Counted from the stretch's first letter, positions 26,172 through 38,589 are shown. The stretch is DNA of 64,000 nt from Dermatemys mawii (GCA_007922305.1 ML677386.1:8683710-8747709), one strand, 5' to 3'. Made by a program: numbers and translations. The notes: generated by a model from the sequence alone, not told the origin.

Positions 26172-26589
26172 CGCAGAGGAGCGGGGAGCGCGGGCCAGCT
26201 CAGCACTGCTGCAGCGTGGGGGTGGGGCTGTGACTCCCCTCCTGAGGGGAGGTTTTAGTTCGTCAGCCACCTAAAGGCCGTGATTTGTTCGCGTTAGGGC
26301 AGATGGGGCGGATTTTGCCCTCAGTCACTTTTGCCAGGACAGGAGTGGACACCCCTTTGCTCCCCCCCCCCCGAGCCCCCGAGCCCCGTTGGTGCTGAGG
26401 CCAAACCAGAACCTCGGCACCAAGCGCCCACACGTTACAAAATTGTATCCCGACCTCCTCAGCGCCCCCCCTCCCCGCTTTCCTCCTCTGTGCTTTGCGC
26501 TGCTGTTTGCGAAACGAACTGCAGTTATTTATCTAGCCTGAGCCATGTGCCCAGTGCTGTACAAACAGAAGAAGCGGCGTGTCTGGGAC

Positions 26590-27095
26590 GTAGTAGGACA
26601 TTTGACTTAAGAGTCCCAAATTCTGCCACTGATCTACTGAACAGCCCTGGGCAAATCTCTTAAAGGGAAACGGCTTGAATCCACACTTCTGCCTAAAAAT
26701 TATTTTCTTACTGTAGTTATAAGACCTAAGGTTACTGTAATGGAAAGGTTAGCAAAATTGCTTGTGCATTTAACACTTTCTGACTAGTCAATTACACTAT
26801 GGTTTCTCATATGCATAGTTTCCTCTCTTATTTGTTTGTCTATTTATTCATTTATTTTGGATTGGGGGAGGTGTTTTGCAGAGCAACAGTGAAGAGAAAA
26901 ACTTTTTTTTTTCAAAAGAAAGATAATTTGGTTGTTAAAAGACAACAGCTTCCAGGGGACAGAAACTACTTTTTAAAAAATTAGATTACAAGTTAATGGC
27001 ATCCCTTTAATTTCTTGGTGTCTCAGTAGCCTCATCCATAAAATAGGGCTGATAATACATATCCACATTAGTAAAGTGCACCAGTCTTCTCCACT
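26590..27095 (+). repeat. MIR-like SINE split by an unidentified insertion
   Basis: 26600-26662 (AAATTCTGCCACTGATCTAC, CCTGGGCAAATCTCTTAA) and 27018-27095 (GTGTCTCAGTAGCCTCATCC, ATAAAATAGGGCTGATAATA) are consecutive parts of a MIR-like CORE SINE. About 350 bp of unrelated AT-rich DNA lies between, starting AAAGGGAAAC and ending ATCCCTTTAA, which may be the termini of a decayed transposon. Confidence 0.55.
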
Positions 27096-27114
27096 TGAAA
27101 GCAATGCATGTAAG

Positions 27115-27625
27115 TAGGGCCCTACCAAATTTTCCATCTGTTTTGGTCAATTTCATGGTTATAGGGTTTTAAAAATTGTAGATTTCATTATTTCAGCTAA
27201 TTAAATCTGAAGTTTCATGGTGTAACTGTAGGGGTCCTGACCCCAAAAGGAGTTGTGTAAGGGTTGCAAGGCTACTGTAGGGGGAGTTGCGATGCTGCTA
27301 CCCTTATTTCTGTGCTGCTGCTGGTGGCAGTGCTGCCTTCAGAGCTGGGCCGCTGGAGAGTGGCGGCTGGTAGCCAGGAGCCCAGTTCTGACGGCAGAGC
27401 CACCAGCAGCAGTGCAGAAGTAAGGATGGCATGTCATGGTATTCCTACCCTTACTTGTGTGATGCTGCCTGTTAAGCTGGGCCTTCAGTCAGCACCCACC
27501 ACTCTGGCTGCCCAGCTCTGAAGGGAGCAGCACAGAAGTAAGGGTGGCATGGTATGGTTTTGCCACCTTTACTTCTGCGCTGCTGCTAGCAGTTCACTGC
27601 CTCCAGAACTGGACAGCATAGATGT
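27115..27625. mobile_element. hAT-type element, right end missing
   Basis: It starts TAGGGCCCTACCAAATTTT and shares GGGGTCCTGACCCCAAAAGG, GGGTTGCAAGGCTACT and several ACCCTTACTTCTG words with the complete copy at 48392-49051. The terminal repeat at the 3' side is absent, so it is truncated near 27.62 kb. Open frames inside are not genes. Confidence 0.75.
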
Positions 27626-27895
27626 TTTGAGATAGGGAGCGCAAATCAAGGATGACATCTGCATTAGTGACAGGGATGATTCCTAGTGGTGTAATTGACA
27701 CTGATGAAGAAAGGAGGAAGTGGAGAGAGCAGACTAGGAGGTCAATTTTTGCCATTTCAAGCTGATGTTGTAAAAGTCAAAAGATATCAGCTAAATGGAC
27801 TAAGTTGTAGGTATGGTTGGAGATAGCCCAGCCAGGGCCATTGATCTAGTAAGTATCCTAGGACTGGAGAGACCTGGGTTTGAGTCTCTGCTGTG

Positions 27896-28277
27896 CAGAG
27901 CCATCCCATCCATAGGTCAGACTGGGGCAACCGACCCTGCACTTTGGGACACGGGATCCAGGGCTGCCTGGAAGGTTAGGGGGAGCCTGGCTCCGGCAGC
28001 AGCAAGCGATCTGGCCCCGCCCTGCTCCGACATCACTCAGGGGAGGGGACAGAAGCCAGAAAGAGGTGAGGTAGGGGTGTGGGGGAATGGGGGCGGGTGA
28101 TTGGAGGAGGGGGGATGGAGCAGGGGTGGGAGGAAGTGAGGGGTTGGAGTGGGGGAGGGGCCAGAGCAGGGTGGGAAGAGGCGGGGCAGAGGCTTGGGGA
28201 AAGGAGTGGAGTGGGGACAGGACCTGTGGCAGAAGGGGAGTTGTCCTGGGCCCTGCACTGCACTAGGGATGGTCCTG
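27896..28277. mobile_element. hAT-type MITE, 382 bp, nested in a SINE
   Basis: Ends CAGAGCCATCCCA and the complement of CAGGACCATCCCT are imperfect inverted repeats. Flanks CTGCTGTG (27888-27895) and CTTCTGTC (28278-28285) agree at 6 of 8 and fit the interrupted SINE sequence. The interior is purine-rich with GGAGTGG/GGGGAGGGG words. Same family as 53822-54196. Confidence 0.75.
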
Positions 28278-28314
28278 CTTCTGTCCCATTGACCTTAAGC
28301 AAGTCATTTAGAAC

Positions 28315-28394
28315 GGGATTCACAAAGATATTTAAGCACCTAACACTCAGTGATTTCAATGGTAGTTAGGAGCCTAAATACTTTTGTGAATCCC
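28315..28394. mobile_element. Palindromic MITE, 80 bp, nested in a SINE
   Basis: GGGATTCACAAAG at the left is the inverse of CTTTTGTGAATCCC at the right; the interior has CCTAACACTCAGTGA and GGTAGTTAGGAGCCTAA. It interrupts the SINE core between AAGTCATTT and CTCTCTGTGCC. Confidence 0.75.
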
Positions 28395-29107
28395 ACCTTT
28401 ACCCTCTCTGTGCCTCCGTTCCCTGTCTGTAAAATGGGGATAATAGTACTTCCCTACTTCAGAGGGATGCTGTGAGGATTAAGATTGTGAGGCAGTCAGA
28501 TACTATGGTAATGCAGGCTGTATAGGTAACTAATACAGATAGGAAAGGTAGCTTTGAGAGTTATTGGCATAGAAATGGTGATTAGAGAAATGTGAGCAGA
28601 TGGAGTCACCTAGATAAAGAATGTAAAGAGAGAAAAGAAGTGTGCCAAGTGTGGGATACTCCCAGAAAGTAGTAGGAGGGGGACTGAATAAATTATTAGA
28701 GAGTCAGAAGGAGAATTAAAAGAGGACAGGATCATGAAAGCTCAAAGGACGAGATTTCAAGGTGAGTACAACCAGTGGTGTTTAAGGCAGCAAATAAAGT
28801 AAAGCCCCTGAGATCTGGCCATGAGGTTGTTGAATATCTTGGAGTTTGAGAGGGGTGGGAACCAGATTGGAGGAAATCAAGAACACAGTTGTAGGAGAAG
28901 AACTTGAGGCAGTGCTTGGGTACAGGACTTTTAATCGGTTTAAAGATGAAGGGAGATCGTAGTTGGGATGGGAGGTGGGTCAAAGTGGGTTTTTTAGACC
29001 ATCATATAAAGTGGGAAGATATTATAACCTGGGTTTTCATACTTCACCTGCCACTGAGAGATGTTTTTTTTAACTATAAGCAGAGAAAACTGAATTTTTG
29101 AAATGTT

Positions 29108-29212
29108 GGGCCTGATTCTCCGCTCACTGGATTTAAGTCAAGAATAACTCAGTTGAATTCAGTGGCTTTATAATGTTGTAAAACTGGCACAACTAAGAGG
29201 AGAATCGGGCCC
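29108..29212. mobile_element. Palindromic MITE, 105 bp
   Basis: GGGCCTGATTCTCC at the left and GGAGAATCGGGCCC at the right are inverse repeats, with a near-palindromic body. Related, more decayed sequence occurs at about 63418-63490. Confidence 0.8.
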
Positions 29213-29829
29213 ATTATTTTCTGAACGTTAAGAAATGAGGCTATATTGTAATGATGCTATATTCTGCAAGAGAAAATCTCTAGTGTTAAAGACAAATACA
29301 TTTGTTGCCCTCTGCTTCTATTAATATAACTCGCTTTATCTAGGAATGAAGCTGAAGGCCACAGAAACTCCAGTTGTTGCAATGTGCAACAGCTCATCTC
29401 TTAAGCAAGAAAAAGCACCAAATTTATCTCTGGGGTAACTAGTAATACTTATTAAGCCAGGGACTAATTTGGCTCTAAGAGGCCACCAGTGCCTCACACA
29501 GGCCGCTGGCTCCACCACATTTGTAAGGGATACAGTTCAAGGTCCTGATCCTAATTTTTAAGGCTCCTAATTGTCTACAACTCGCTCCAAAACAACAGTA
29601 CTATACCGAAACACTAAAGATGATGGCGTCAACCTCTATACAAAGGCTATATAAAGCCTTATATAAAGGCTCAGGTATTCTTCATGACTATGCAACTCAT
29701 TACAAGGGGAGATTACTTGAGCACAAGAAGCCCTAATGTGTTAGAGCACAAAACAAAACTGCTTAATAAAAATCTTCCTGCAATTACTAAAGCTGAACAA
29801 AGAATGTGAGAGAACTGAATGAAAAGAAA

Positions 29830-29930
29830 TGTATTATTTATATTGCTGTAGTGCCCCCAATGTGCTAAGTGCTTTCCCAACTTATAAAGACCCTTTTTTT
29901 GCCCCAAAGAGCTTGTTGTCTGAAACAATG
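29830..29930 (+). repeat. L3/CR1-like remnant
   Basis: TTTATATTGCTGTAGTGCCC, AATGTGCTAAGTGCTTTCCC and CCCCAAAGAGCTTGTTGTCT match the forward L3-like block of reptile genomes. Non-coding. Confidence 0.6.
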
Positions 29931-30365
29931 GATGAAAACAATGGGGGAAAGGGATACAATACACAAGCATAGTGTCCAAGGTGATGGTTGGCACGAATTG
30001 AAAATTCAACATTTTTGTGGAAGGTTTAGTTTGGGAGGGGGGGTTTGTTGTTTTTTCATAAATTATTCCCCCACTACTCTCTTACCTAACAATTATTAGG
30101 TGGCTAATTTCTTGTAGCTATCATGACAGAAGTCCGTCTTGAAAAGAGATTTGAAAGATGACAGGATAGTACTCAGATGTATCATCTTGGGGGAAATACA
30201 AAAAAAAAAGGATAAAAAACAAGTAAGCATCTTGGGCATGGTCTTTTAGCATAAATTTAATGCAAGTTAATAATTTTTGTAATACTTTAGATTCTAATGT
30301 GATGGGATTATTAAAAATACCTAAAATGAGTAGATGGTTGGGCCAGATTTCTGTTTTCAGGCTCT

Positions 30366-30560
30366 AGTAATAATAACTTAGCATTTATATAGCACTTTAT
30401 ACATTTAACACTATGAAGATACTATAAAATATTACTAGATGTATAGGCTATATAGGTATCCAGAAGGAAAGTTCAAAGCCTCTGGGATGTAGATCAATTA
30501 TCCCTATTTTATAGATGGGGAAGTGGAGACAACAGGTTAAGTCACTGTTCAAGAAAAAAC
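30366..30560 (-). repeat. MIR-like SINE, reverse orientation
   Basis: TTAGCATTTATATAGCACTT and ATTATCCCTATTTTATAGAT followed by GGGGAAGTGGAGACAACAGG are the reverse complement of the MIR-like core (CTCAGTTTCCCCATCTGTAA) and tail. Confidence 0.65.
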
Positions 30561-30629
30561 ATGGAACAAATCAACCTTTAAAAAATTAAAAGATCCCCAA
30601 ACTCTACTCCAAGCATAGTTTTTATCCAG

Positions 30630-30907
30630 AGTATGTCTATTCTGAAAATGCGACAGTAGCATAACTGCTGCTGTAGCGTTTCCGTGTGGACACTACCTAC
30701 TCCGACAGGAGCGGTTTTACCATCAGCATAAGTAATCCATTTCCCCTAGAAGCGGTAGCTAGGTTGATGGAAAAAATCTTCCAATTGTCCTAGCACTGTC
30801 TAAATGTGGGGTTAGGTTGGCACAACGATGTCTCTCAGGGGTGTGGACTGTTCACACACAGTGAGACATAGTTAGGGTGATGTAAGTTCCCAGTGTACAC
30901 CAGCCCC
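30630..30907. mobile_element. Decayed Harbinger-type MITE
   Basis: GAGTATGTCTATTCTG at the left and CAGTGTACACCAGCCC at the right are weak inverse repeats. The body (GTGTGGACACTACC, GTAGCTAGGTTGATGG, AGGTTGGCACAACGATGTC) matches the style of the other TGTCTACACT MITEs here. Confidence 0.5.
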
Positions 30908-30979
30908 CAGAAAAGGGAGAAGTGTCAGCGACGCCATGAAATCCAGTAGCAGTTTTGTTATTGCTATTGGTTTTACACA

Positions 30980-31065
30980 GAAGATGCTCAGATACTATGG
31001 TGATGGGAGGCAATATAAAGTCCTAATGTAGATTAGACAGATAAAGGACACAGGTCACTGACAAA
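30980..31065 (+). repeat. SINE tail fragment
   Basis: GCTCAGATACTATGGTGATG followed by GGAGGCAATATAAAG and TAGATTAGACAGATAAAGG matches the 3' tail of the SINE at 27815-28540. No head is visible. Confidence 0.5.
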
Positions 31066-31879
31066 GCCAAGATTAGAATTCAGGATTCCCTGATTCCAAG
31101 ACTTTGTTCTCATTTCTACAGATCATGTTGTCTTCTCTCTCTCAGCTGTACTGACATAAACAGTGGCAATTTTCAAGCTTGCTTTTCATCCTAATGAGTG
31201 AACTGCTGTGAGTTTGCAGCTCTTCCAGGTAAAACTAAAGGGTCGTTTGTCTGAATTTTATTCTCTCTTAAGCTCAAATCCTTTCTAATCAGAACATAAT
31301 GTACAAAGTACAGCCACAGGTCTATGCAAGTGCTCTTTTGATGACTGCATGTTGTTGTCCTCAGATATTCAAAGGGTTTAGTGCAGTTTGTTCCTTCAGT
31401 AATACCTACTCCTTCCTTTCTGCAAAGCTAGGAAATGTGTCTTACACAGGAGTTTATCAACAACACTTTGGGGTTTTTTTAAATTAAGAAAAGTCATCTT
31501 ATTAATCATAATTCTCTTATGTCTTCTTACTTTGTACAGAAAATCATAGAGTATCTTATCCTGTGAATTGCTGAGATACTTCAGTTCCCTTTGAGGTGAA
31601 TAGGAATTCATGGAGCTCAGCAACTTTCGGGGTCAGGTTCATAGTTCTCAAAAATACAGAGAGCCTTCCTCCCTTGGACCTTATGTGTGCAAGGGGTGTG
31701 CAAAATGGTACTAAATCAGAATGGTAGCATTTCATAATGACCTTTTAGGGCTGTAAATTACTAGACAAGATTCAAAATAATGGAGAATCAGACACAAAAT
31801 CTAGTTAAGAATTCAAAATGCCGTGGGCCAAATTCTGCCATTGAGTGCGTGACACACAGGTTTTGAACTTGACTCTGTA

Positions 31880-32065
31880 AGATTCATGGGTGCACCTACA
31901 CTCCAACCACCGCTGTAGCAGCTTGCTAACGTGGGCTTACCTAGGACCCATGATGCCCAGCTCCAGTCTGAAGCTCTGTCCTAGTCCTATTGGGAGAGTC
32001 CCATTGGCCCTACTTAAGCCAGCAACAAGAACAGGAAGCTGCATGGTGGTGAGAACCAACCTGGT
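31880..32065 (+). repeat. Remnant of gypsy 5' LTR
   Basis: TACTTAAGCCAGCAACAAGA and ACAGGAAGCTG (32010-32043) match TACTTAAGCCAGAAGCAGAA and ACAGGAAGCTG in the 3' LTR (35422-35454). Preceding words (AGTCTGAAGCTCTGTCC, GTCCTATTGGG) are also shared. The 5' boundary cannot be set. Confidence 0.6.
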
Positions 32066-32199
32066 GCTTCAGAAAACAGAATTTCCCCATACTGTAATCC
32101 TCATTGAGACACACCCAAAGCCACATCTAGGGGCTTCCCATTTGCAAGTATCTATCCAGCGGTGCATCTCGGGAGACCCCTGACAGATTTCCCACCAAC

Positions 32200-35100
32200 A
32201 AACCTTCATCAATTCAGGAGCAGTGGACAATTTTATGAATGCAGCTACAGCTCAGGCCCTAAAGATTTCCCTGCAACACAAGGCCAAGATGGACATGGTT
32301 GAGACTACTGTTGACTCCCTGTTGTCTTTGGGTCCAGTTATGGAGGAGACTGTCCCCCTGGTGGTCATTATTCAGGGACACAGAAATAATACAATTTGGT
32401 GTGATCCATTCTCTGCATTTTCTCTGGATCCTTGGCATCTCCTGGCTAGCTCTTCATGATCACCTCATTCATTAAGGAGAATAGAAGGTCACTTGCCCAT
32501 CAGAATTATGCCACTGGCATGGCCAGGGACTGGTAAGTGTTGCACCTAAGCCCAAGAAGGTTCAAGTAGGTTTGGTCATTGACATTGAAACTCCTACTGA
32601 AGGAACTATGGAATTCCTCCTGAAGTACTTCAGTTCTGGTGATGTTTTGGAAAAGAAGAATGCAGAAAGCCTCTCTCCGCATTGGGACTATGATTGCGCC
32701 ACAGAACTCCAGAAGATACTGTTTGGACAGATAAACACAATGTCAGAGCCTGAACTGGCTGCATTGTGAGAATGCCTTTAAGAAGACCTGGCCCGTGAGT
32801 TCATCTGCCAGTCAACTTCACCAGCCAGTGCCCCCGTCCTTTTCGTAATAAAAGACAGCAGCCTCGGGCTCTTCATCAATTACTGAGCCCAAAATTAGAT
32901 AATAAGCTGGAACCACTACCCACTATCTCTAATCCATGAGTTGTTGGACCACATGGTGTCCCCCTGCATATTCATCAGACTGGATCTCCAGGGAGCTTAC
33001 AACCTTCTCTGTATCTGAGAGGGAAACGAATGGAAGACTGTATTTTGGATCTGCTGTAGCCACTATTAATATTTACTCATGCCATTTGGATTGATTAATG
33101 CCTCAGCAACATTTCAGCATTTCACTAATGATGTGCTACAATACCTACTGGACCTAATATATATAGATAACGTATTGATTTCCTCAGATGACCTGGACCA
33201 ATACACCACACACATCAGCACAATCCTGGAGAGACTACAACAACACAGTTCCTAAACTGAACCTGAGAAGTGTGCATTTGATTAGACCTCAGCTTAGTTC
33301 CTCAGTTTCATTCTGTCTCCAAAAGGAATCAAGATATATCTGTGCAAGGTCCAGGCTGTCTGTAACTGGGTAGCTCCATGCAATGTATGTGATTTACAAA
33401 TTTTTTTAGGCTTTGTGAACTTTTACTAGATGTTCATCTTGAATTTTTCAAAACAAGCCAAGGCCCTCACTGCTCTACTCCATAAAATGCGCAGTGCATT
33501 GAATGCCAGATGCCCAGCAGGTACTTGAGCAGCTAAAGCTTGCATTCATTATTGCTCCAATATTGGTCCACCCAGATATGATGCAAGTTTTCAATATGGC
33601 AGTCAGCAACTCGGGTACAGTGATCAGGGCAATGCTCTCCCAGAGGCATGAACCCAAGCAAATATTGCTACTCAAGGAAGCTGAGAAGAGCTATGAGACC
33701 TTGGACAAAGAGCTCTTGGCAGTTAAGACCACCTTTGAAGAATAGCGACACTACTTGGAAGGGGTCTGGCATCCAATTCAAATGTTTACTGATCACAAGG
33801 ACTTGGAGTACATATGCAGGACCAAGGCCCTAAATCAACAACAGATCTAGTGGTCTCTATTCTTCTTCCAGTTCAACTTTACCTTGACCTGCTGCCCTGG
33901 AACTAGAAATGGTGAGGCTAATGCCTTGTCCCATAGGTATGGCTCTTAGCCATGAGGGCCTAATCCAGAACCACATTCTCATGTCGCATAATTTCCTCAA
34001 TGCAACCCATTGTCAGTACCTGCTCATGCTGGTCTGCTTTCCCTCTGTCTTTGGAATTCCACCTGATGAGTTGGCCATTATCAACCAAGAACCACATGAC
34101 ACTCAGGAGGGGATCATGTTTATAAGGGACTGCATGTATTTTCCTGCTAGGACCTCCAAGAGTGGTGGTTCTTCAACTGTGCCATGACACCAGCCTGGTA
34201 GGACACTTGGTGCAAGAAAAAACAGGACAATTAATGTCCCGGTATTTCTGGTGGCCTCATATGAGCCCCACAGTAGAGACCTTTGTCACTTCCTTCCAGG
34301 TATGTGCATGCATCAAGACCCATGCCAGATACCCTGCAGTCTACACCAATCTCTAGACACCCTATCTCAGCCCTCAAAAGCCATTTCTCTGGTCTTTATG
34401 ATGGACCTACCAGAATCCCCACAGGAAAAACTGCCCAGCTCTGGATAAACAATGTGGTCCATCTTCATGGCTTTCTAGATCATGTCGCTTCTGACTAGGG
34501 GCCCCAGTTTACTGCCCAATTCTGATATTACACCATACATCTGTTAGGGTTCCATGCACACCTGTCTTCTGCCTACCATCCTCAGCCAAATGGCCAAATG
34601 GAAAAAATCAACCAGATCCTAGAAAAAATTTTATGGTGATACACCAACCATCACCAGGATGGCTGGTCTTCACTGTCACCATACACTGAGTTCTCATATA
34701 CTAATGCAAACCATGCATCCACAGGCCACAGTCCATTCTTTGTCAACTATGGGTACCATCCCCCTGATTTCACTCACAACCATCCAGCTTCCTTCCCCCA
34801 ACCCATTGGCCTCAGATCTAGTACAACACATCCAAGAGGAGGTGAAGGGACACCCTGAGAAGGCAAAGAAGGACTACAAAAAGCATGCAGATAAACATGG
34901 ACAATAAGGCCCCACCTACACTGTAGGACAAAAGGTCCATCCCATACTCCATGTCTCACTTCTAAAACCCTATGCTGAGAACACAATTCCTCATAAAGTC
35001 TAATCACCACCATTACCAGTGCAAGTACAAGTTTAGGATGAAAATATTATCCAAAAAGTCATCAATTCTAAGATCAAGCAGGGCAAATTACAGTACCCAA

Positions 35101-35215
35101 TTGACTGGGAAAATTACAGTCCAGAAGAACAAACTTAGGAGCCAGCTGAAAACATTCACACTCTTACCCTGGTATGGGCCTTCCACAGGCATCACTATGA
35201 GAAACCTGACCCACA
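32200..35215 (+). pseudogene. Ty3/gypsy chromodomain retrotransposon pol, decayed
   Basis: Fragments in pol order can be read on plus with many stops and frameshifts. Protease near 32.21 kb has NSGA where the active site should be DSGA, followed by LGISWLALHDH. RT starts near 32.68 kb (SPHWDYDCATELQ, SEPELAAL) and runs to MPFGLINASATFQHF near 33.1 kb; the YLDD box reads YIDN. RNase H lies near 33.5-33.9 kb ([24 protein letters not shown]). The integrase zinc region (34.16-34.31 kb) has RYFWWPHM and a replaced third ligand (SFQVCA). The integrase core reads GPQFTAQF and AYHPQPNGQMEK. A chromodomain-like C-terminus is near 35.07 kb (KLQYPIDWENYSPEEQT). This order and the terminal chromodomain indicate a chromovirus (Sushi-ichi-like). 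A full gag is missing. Not functional. Confidence 0.88.
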
Positions 35216-35250
35216 TCACCCAGAAGGCACTAGTAGGGAAGTGGGGATGC

Positions 35251-35694
35251 TGTCATGACCCATGAGTCTCAAAACTGGGTCCATAGGAGCAGCCACACTT
35301 CATCCCTCCATGTGCTGACAACTGCTTATCTAATATCCTTTAAGCTGAGCCTCAGTTTGAGGCTCTGCACCCTAAAGTCCTATTGGTGGTGTCCCAGAAC
35401 ACCAAACTGGCCCACTGGCCATACTTAAGCCAGAAGCAGAAACAGGAAGCTGTCTGAACAACAGGGCTCCTCCCTGTTCTGGAGTGTGTGTCTGCTGGCT
35501 CCATCTCCAGCTTGATTTCCTGGCATCCTGACCCGGTGTGATTCCTGGCATCCGATTCATGGTTCTAATCTTTTGTTTGTCTCCTACCTCTGATCGCCCA
35601 GTATCTTGACCCAGCTGATTCTTGATTCCTGTGTCATGAGTGTTAACTCTGGCTCAGACCACTAGGTCTGACTGCCCATGACCCAGTTCTGACA
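35251..35694 (+). repeat. Gypsy 3' LTR, about 444 bp
   Basis: It begins TGTCATGACCC directly after a purine-rich tract (TAGGGAAGTGGGGATGC) and ends CCAGTTCTGACA, so it has TG...CA ends. It follows the chromodomain coding remnant. Confidence 0.75.
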
Positions 35695-35824
35695 CATGCA
35701 TATTCTGAGTTTACACTAGTCTAAAGTCAATTCAGTTTCTTCAGATTTACACCTGTGTAACAGAAGAATTTGGCTGCTAATCATTGAATTTCATAATATT
35801 GACCATCTATGAATTTTAAAGGAA

Positions 35825-36010
35825 AAACTGTCATAATCTCACTCATTTAGTCCAACCCTTCTGACAAGTGAGACTGGTTCTACAATATTCTCTCTATAAA
35901 CTCATCTAGCCTTGCCTTAACTATTGCAGGATTCCTTCAGGCTCTTCAATTAAAATTGCCCCACCCTCTGTGAACTTTAATGTGTTGCCCTTCCCGGAAT
36001 ACAAGTTGAT
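35825..36010 (-). repeat. Old CR1 3'-end fragment
   Basis: TTTAGTCCAACCCTTCTGAC, CTAGCCTTGCCTTAACTATT and TGAACTTTAATGTGTTGCCC resemble the reversed CR1 3' region, strongly diverged. Confidence 0.35.
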
Positions 36011-36346
36011 CTTGGTAATGAAAATATAGTGTCCTGATCTAGGGGAGAGGTTGATACACATTTATATGGAACTTTATTAAAATGCATTTATGGCTGATGT
36101 ATGAAATTGTTCACTTGGTATGTTTAGATTTTGATAAGGGAGAATGGATTGTATGTTACAGAACAACATGTTTTTGAATCGGGGAATACTGGCTGACAGT
36201 GCTCTGTAGCTGTCAGTCCATGACAATGTAATCACATTTGACAAGAAGTTCAAGACCATCTCATTCTGTTTTTTGTCTTCATTTTAAACTTTGTACTGTG
36301 AAAAGTCAAAGATATGTTCCATGCTGCTTGGGCAATTTTTCTAGAG

Positions 36347-36492
36347 CAGTGGTTCTCAACCTATTTACCATAGTGGGCAGCATATGTAGCTTTGTGTGTT
36401 ATGGGGGTCGCACACACACACACACACACACCCCGCACCTGTGTGCTGATTTGACTGCAAGCAGCCTGTGGCCTGCAGGTTGAGAACCACTG
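36347..36492. mobile_element. hAT-type MITE, 146 bp, with (CA)n
   Basis: Ends CAGTGGTTCTCAACC and its exact complement GGTTGAGAACCACTG. TSD TTCTAGAG/CTCTAGAG matches at 7 of 8. A CA microsatellite lies at about 36412-36431. Confidence 0.9.
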
Positions 36493-36500
36493 CTCTAGAG

Positions 36501-37566
36501 GGAGTGTCATTAACCATTGCTTTTTCTAGAAAAAGAATTCCCTCTCTAACAGTCATACATATTTTTTATCCTCTGGTTCAAGCAAGCCTTCAAGCTTTGC
36601 GGGTGCTTAAAGTCTGATTATAGACAGAAAAAATACCTTTTAAAAACATTTTCCTGAAATGTACGGTTTGAAATTCATGTGTTTATCAGCATATCTATAA
36701 AATGAACAGCTCTGGAAACAAAAGTTCTTTTGTATAAAACAGGTCAGCAGAGGCAGCATCAATGCAAGCTTCTCTACACTGGCCCCAGCAATGTTCCTCA
36801 AACCTGCTGTCAAGGGGAAACTTAGAATTAGAGCAGTAACACAAATCTAAAGTGAGTTCCTTCAGCACTGAATGAAGTTATGCCACAAAGTAATCGTAAC
36901 AGGACCTTTTTACTTTGCATTGTGATGTTTGTTTCATGTTTGTGTCAGCATGACTCAGCATCATCACATACTGAGAAAACATCAAGGTGAAAACAATTCA
37001 AAGTAATGCTAGGGTGCCATACCAGGCTATAATTATTGTGCATTTATCTTTAATCTATTTGATGCTATCTTCCCATTCCTCCTCTTTCAGCTACTGAGGG
37101 ATCATCTCTCTCTCTCTCTCTCTCTCTCTCCTGCTTTTCCTGCTACTTAGAGGGGATAGGAGGGCTCCTGGTTACCCTGGTGATTGGCACTTCTCCTGCA
37201 ATCTCACAAGAATATGTACAGTAGAGGGGTTCTGATCCTACCCAGGGAATCCTTGAGAGCCGCATGCAGGGCCTCAAAGAAGCACAGGTGGTTTTATAGC
37301 TGTGAGTTGTATCTCACTGAATTATAGGGTAGTTCAGTTGCCATGCTCACTCAGTCCTTGATCTTTCAGATATTGACAACAAAGGAAGCCAATCACAGTG
37401 CTGGTCTTCATCTCCTAGACATTGGATGGAGCCTATTCACCAACTTCATATGGCCAGCAAAAGAGCAATCAGTTAGCAATGGCTTTCAGTCACTACCAGA
37501 CGGGGACCCATTCTAACCAGTGAACTGTAGGTGAAAGGCTCTGTATCTTATCACCAACTTCCTCTT
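36501..37566. other. Intergenic, no feature seen
   Basis: Unique-looking AT-rich sequence with one TC microsatellite. Confidence 0.5.
37105..37131. repeat. (TC)n microsatellite
   Basis: A perfect TC run of about 27 bp. Confidence 0.95.
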
Positions 37567-38589
37567 TTGACTTGTCTACATTGGGAAGTTTTTTTAATTA
37601 AACTGCCTTGCATTCACATGCATATATTCTTTTTTCGAATTATCTGGTGACAATGTGAATTGGAGAATCCATTTTTGAAGTGAATTCATTTCAGGATGAG
37701 TTATATCAGAAAAAGGTTCATTTGGACACATCTTTTATATTTTGGATTAACTTTTCTGCCTCTGGCCATCCTCCCACTGCTATCCCACAATGCATTTCAT
37801 CCCACCTGGATCAACCTGTCTGTCAGACTAGCAGCACTGCAGGGGTTGAAAAAATTGTAATGCAGGTATGTTTATGGAAACAGCATGTACAGAGAGAAAA
37901 AACAATATAGAAAAATACTTTCCTTCCCAGTATGAGCAATGCCCTGGGCTTTTAGCTATCTTAACATTTAACACGGTACATTTCCAACATGAGACATTTC
38001 ACAATTCTTAGAGATTATAAGGCACTCTTGGCTATTATTAATAAGCCTCTCATCATTGTTAATCTCTTGGATTCAGAACTACTGTATGTGTCTATTTGGC
38101 AGGGCACGTTGTGCTGATCTGTGGGTGTTATAAAAGGTAATTTAAGGCAGAGATAGTGCTCTGTTTTGGCACAAACATTGCAAGATGATGCAGCTTTCTC
38201 AGGGCTGCCTGTACAAGCAGCACTGCCTTTCCATTCCTGCATCACCTTCTGGTGAATAACATCACTGCACCTCTTGCTGGCTTGCCCATTGCCATTTCAA
38301 ACAAGAGCCTTCTTCTCTGACACCCCTGAAGTTAGCATCCTTGAAAGTAAGGACAACCTGAAGAGGTGCACATGCAATTACTAACTAGTTCTTGCTTCCC
38401 CAAACCTTCCAGTCCACCACAAACTCAGGCTTGGTACATAGGTCCTATACGAAAGGGAGGTAAAGCAGAAAAGTATCTCCAAGTTCCCCCCAGAATGGGA
38501 AGAAGCTTCTCATTTATTTATTTATTTATGAAGTTTGAGGAACAAGCAACATTTGGTCCTTGTCCTTATAACAATGATTGGTATAACTA

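Larger units (their letters stand above)
27815..28540 (+). repeat. tRNA-head SINE (MIR-like body) with two nested MITEs
   Basis: Three SINE pieces read in order once two insertions are removed: the head with tRNA-like A and B boxes (CCTGGGTTTGAGTCTCTGCT, 27.82-27.90 kb); TGACCTTAAGCAAGTCATTT (28.29-28.31 kb); then CTCTCTGTGCCTCCGTTCCC, CTGTAAAATGGGGATAATAG and the tail AGATACTATGGTAATG...GGTAACTAATACAG. The order matches the usual amniote SINE. The insertions are annotated separately. Confidence 0.75.
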
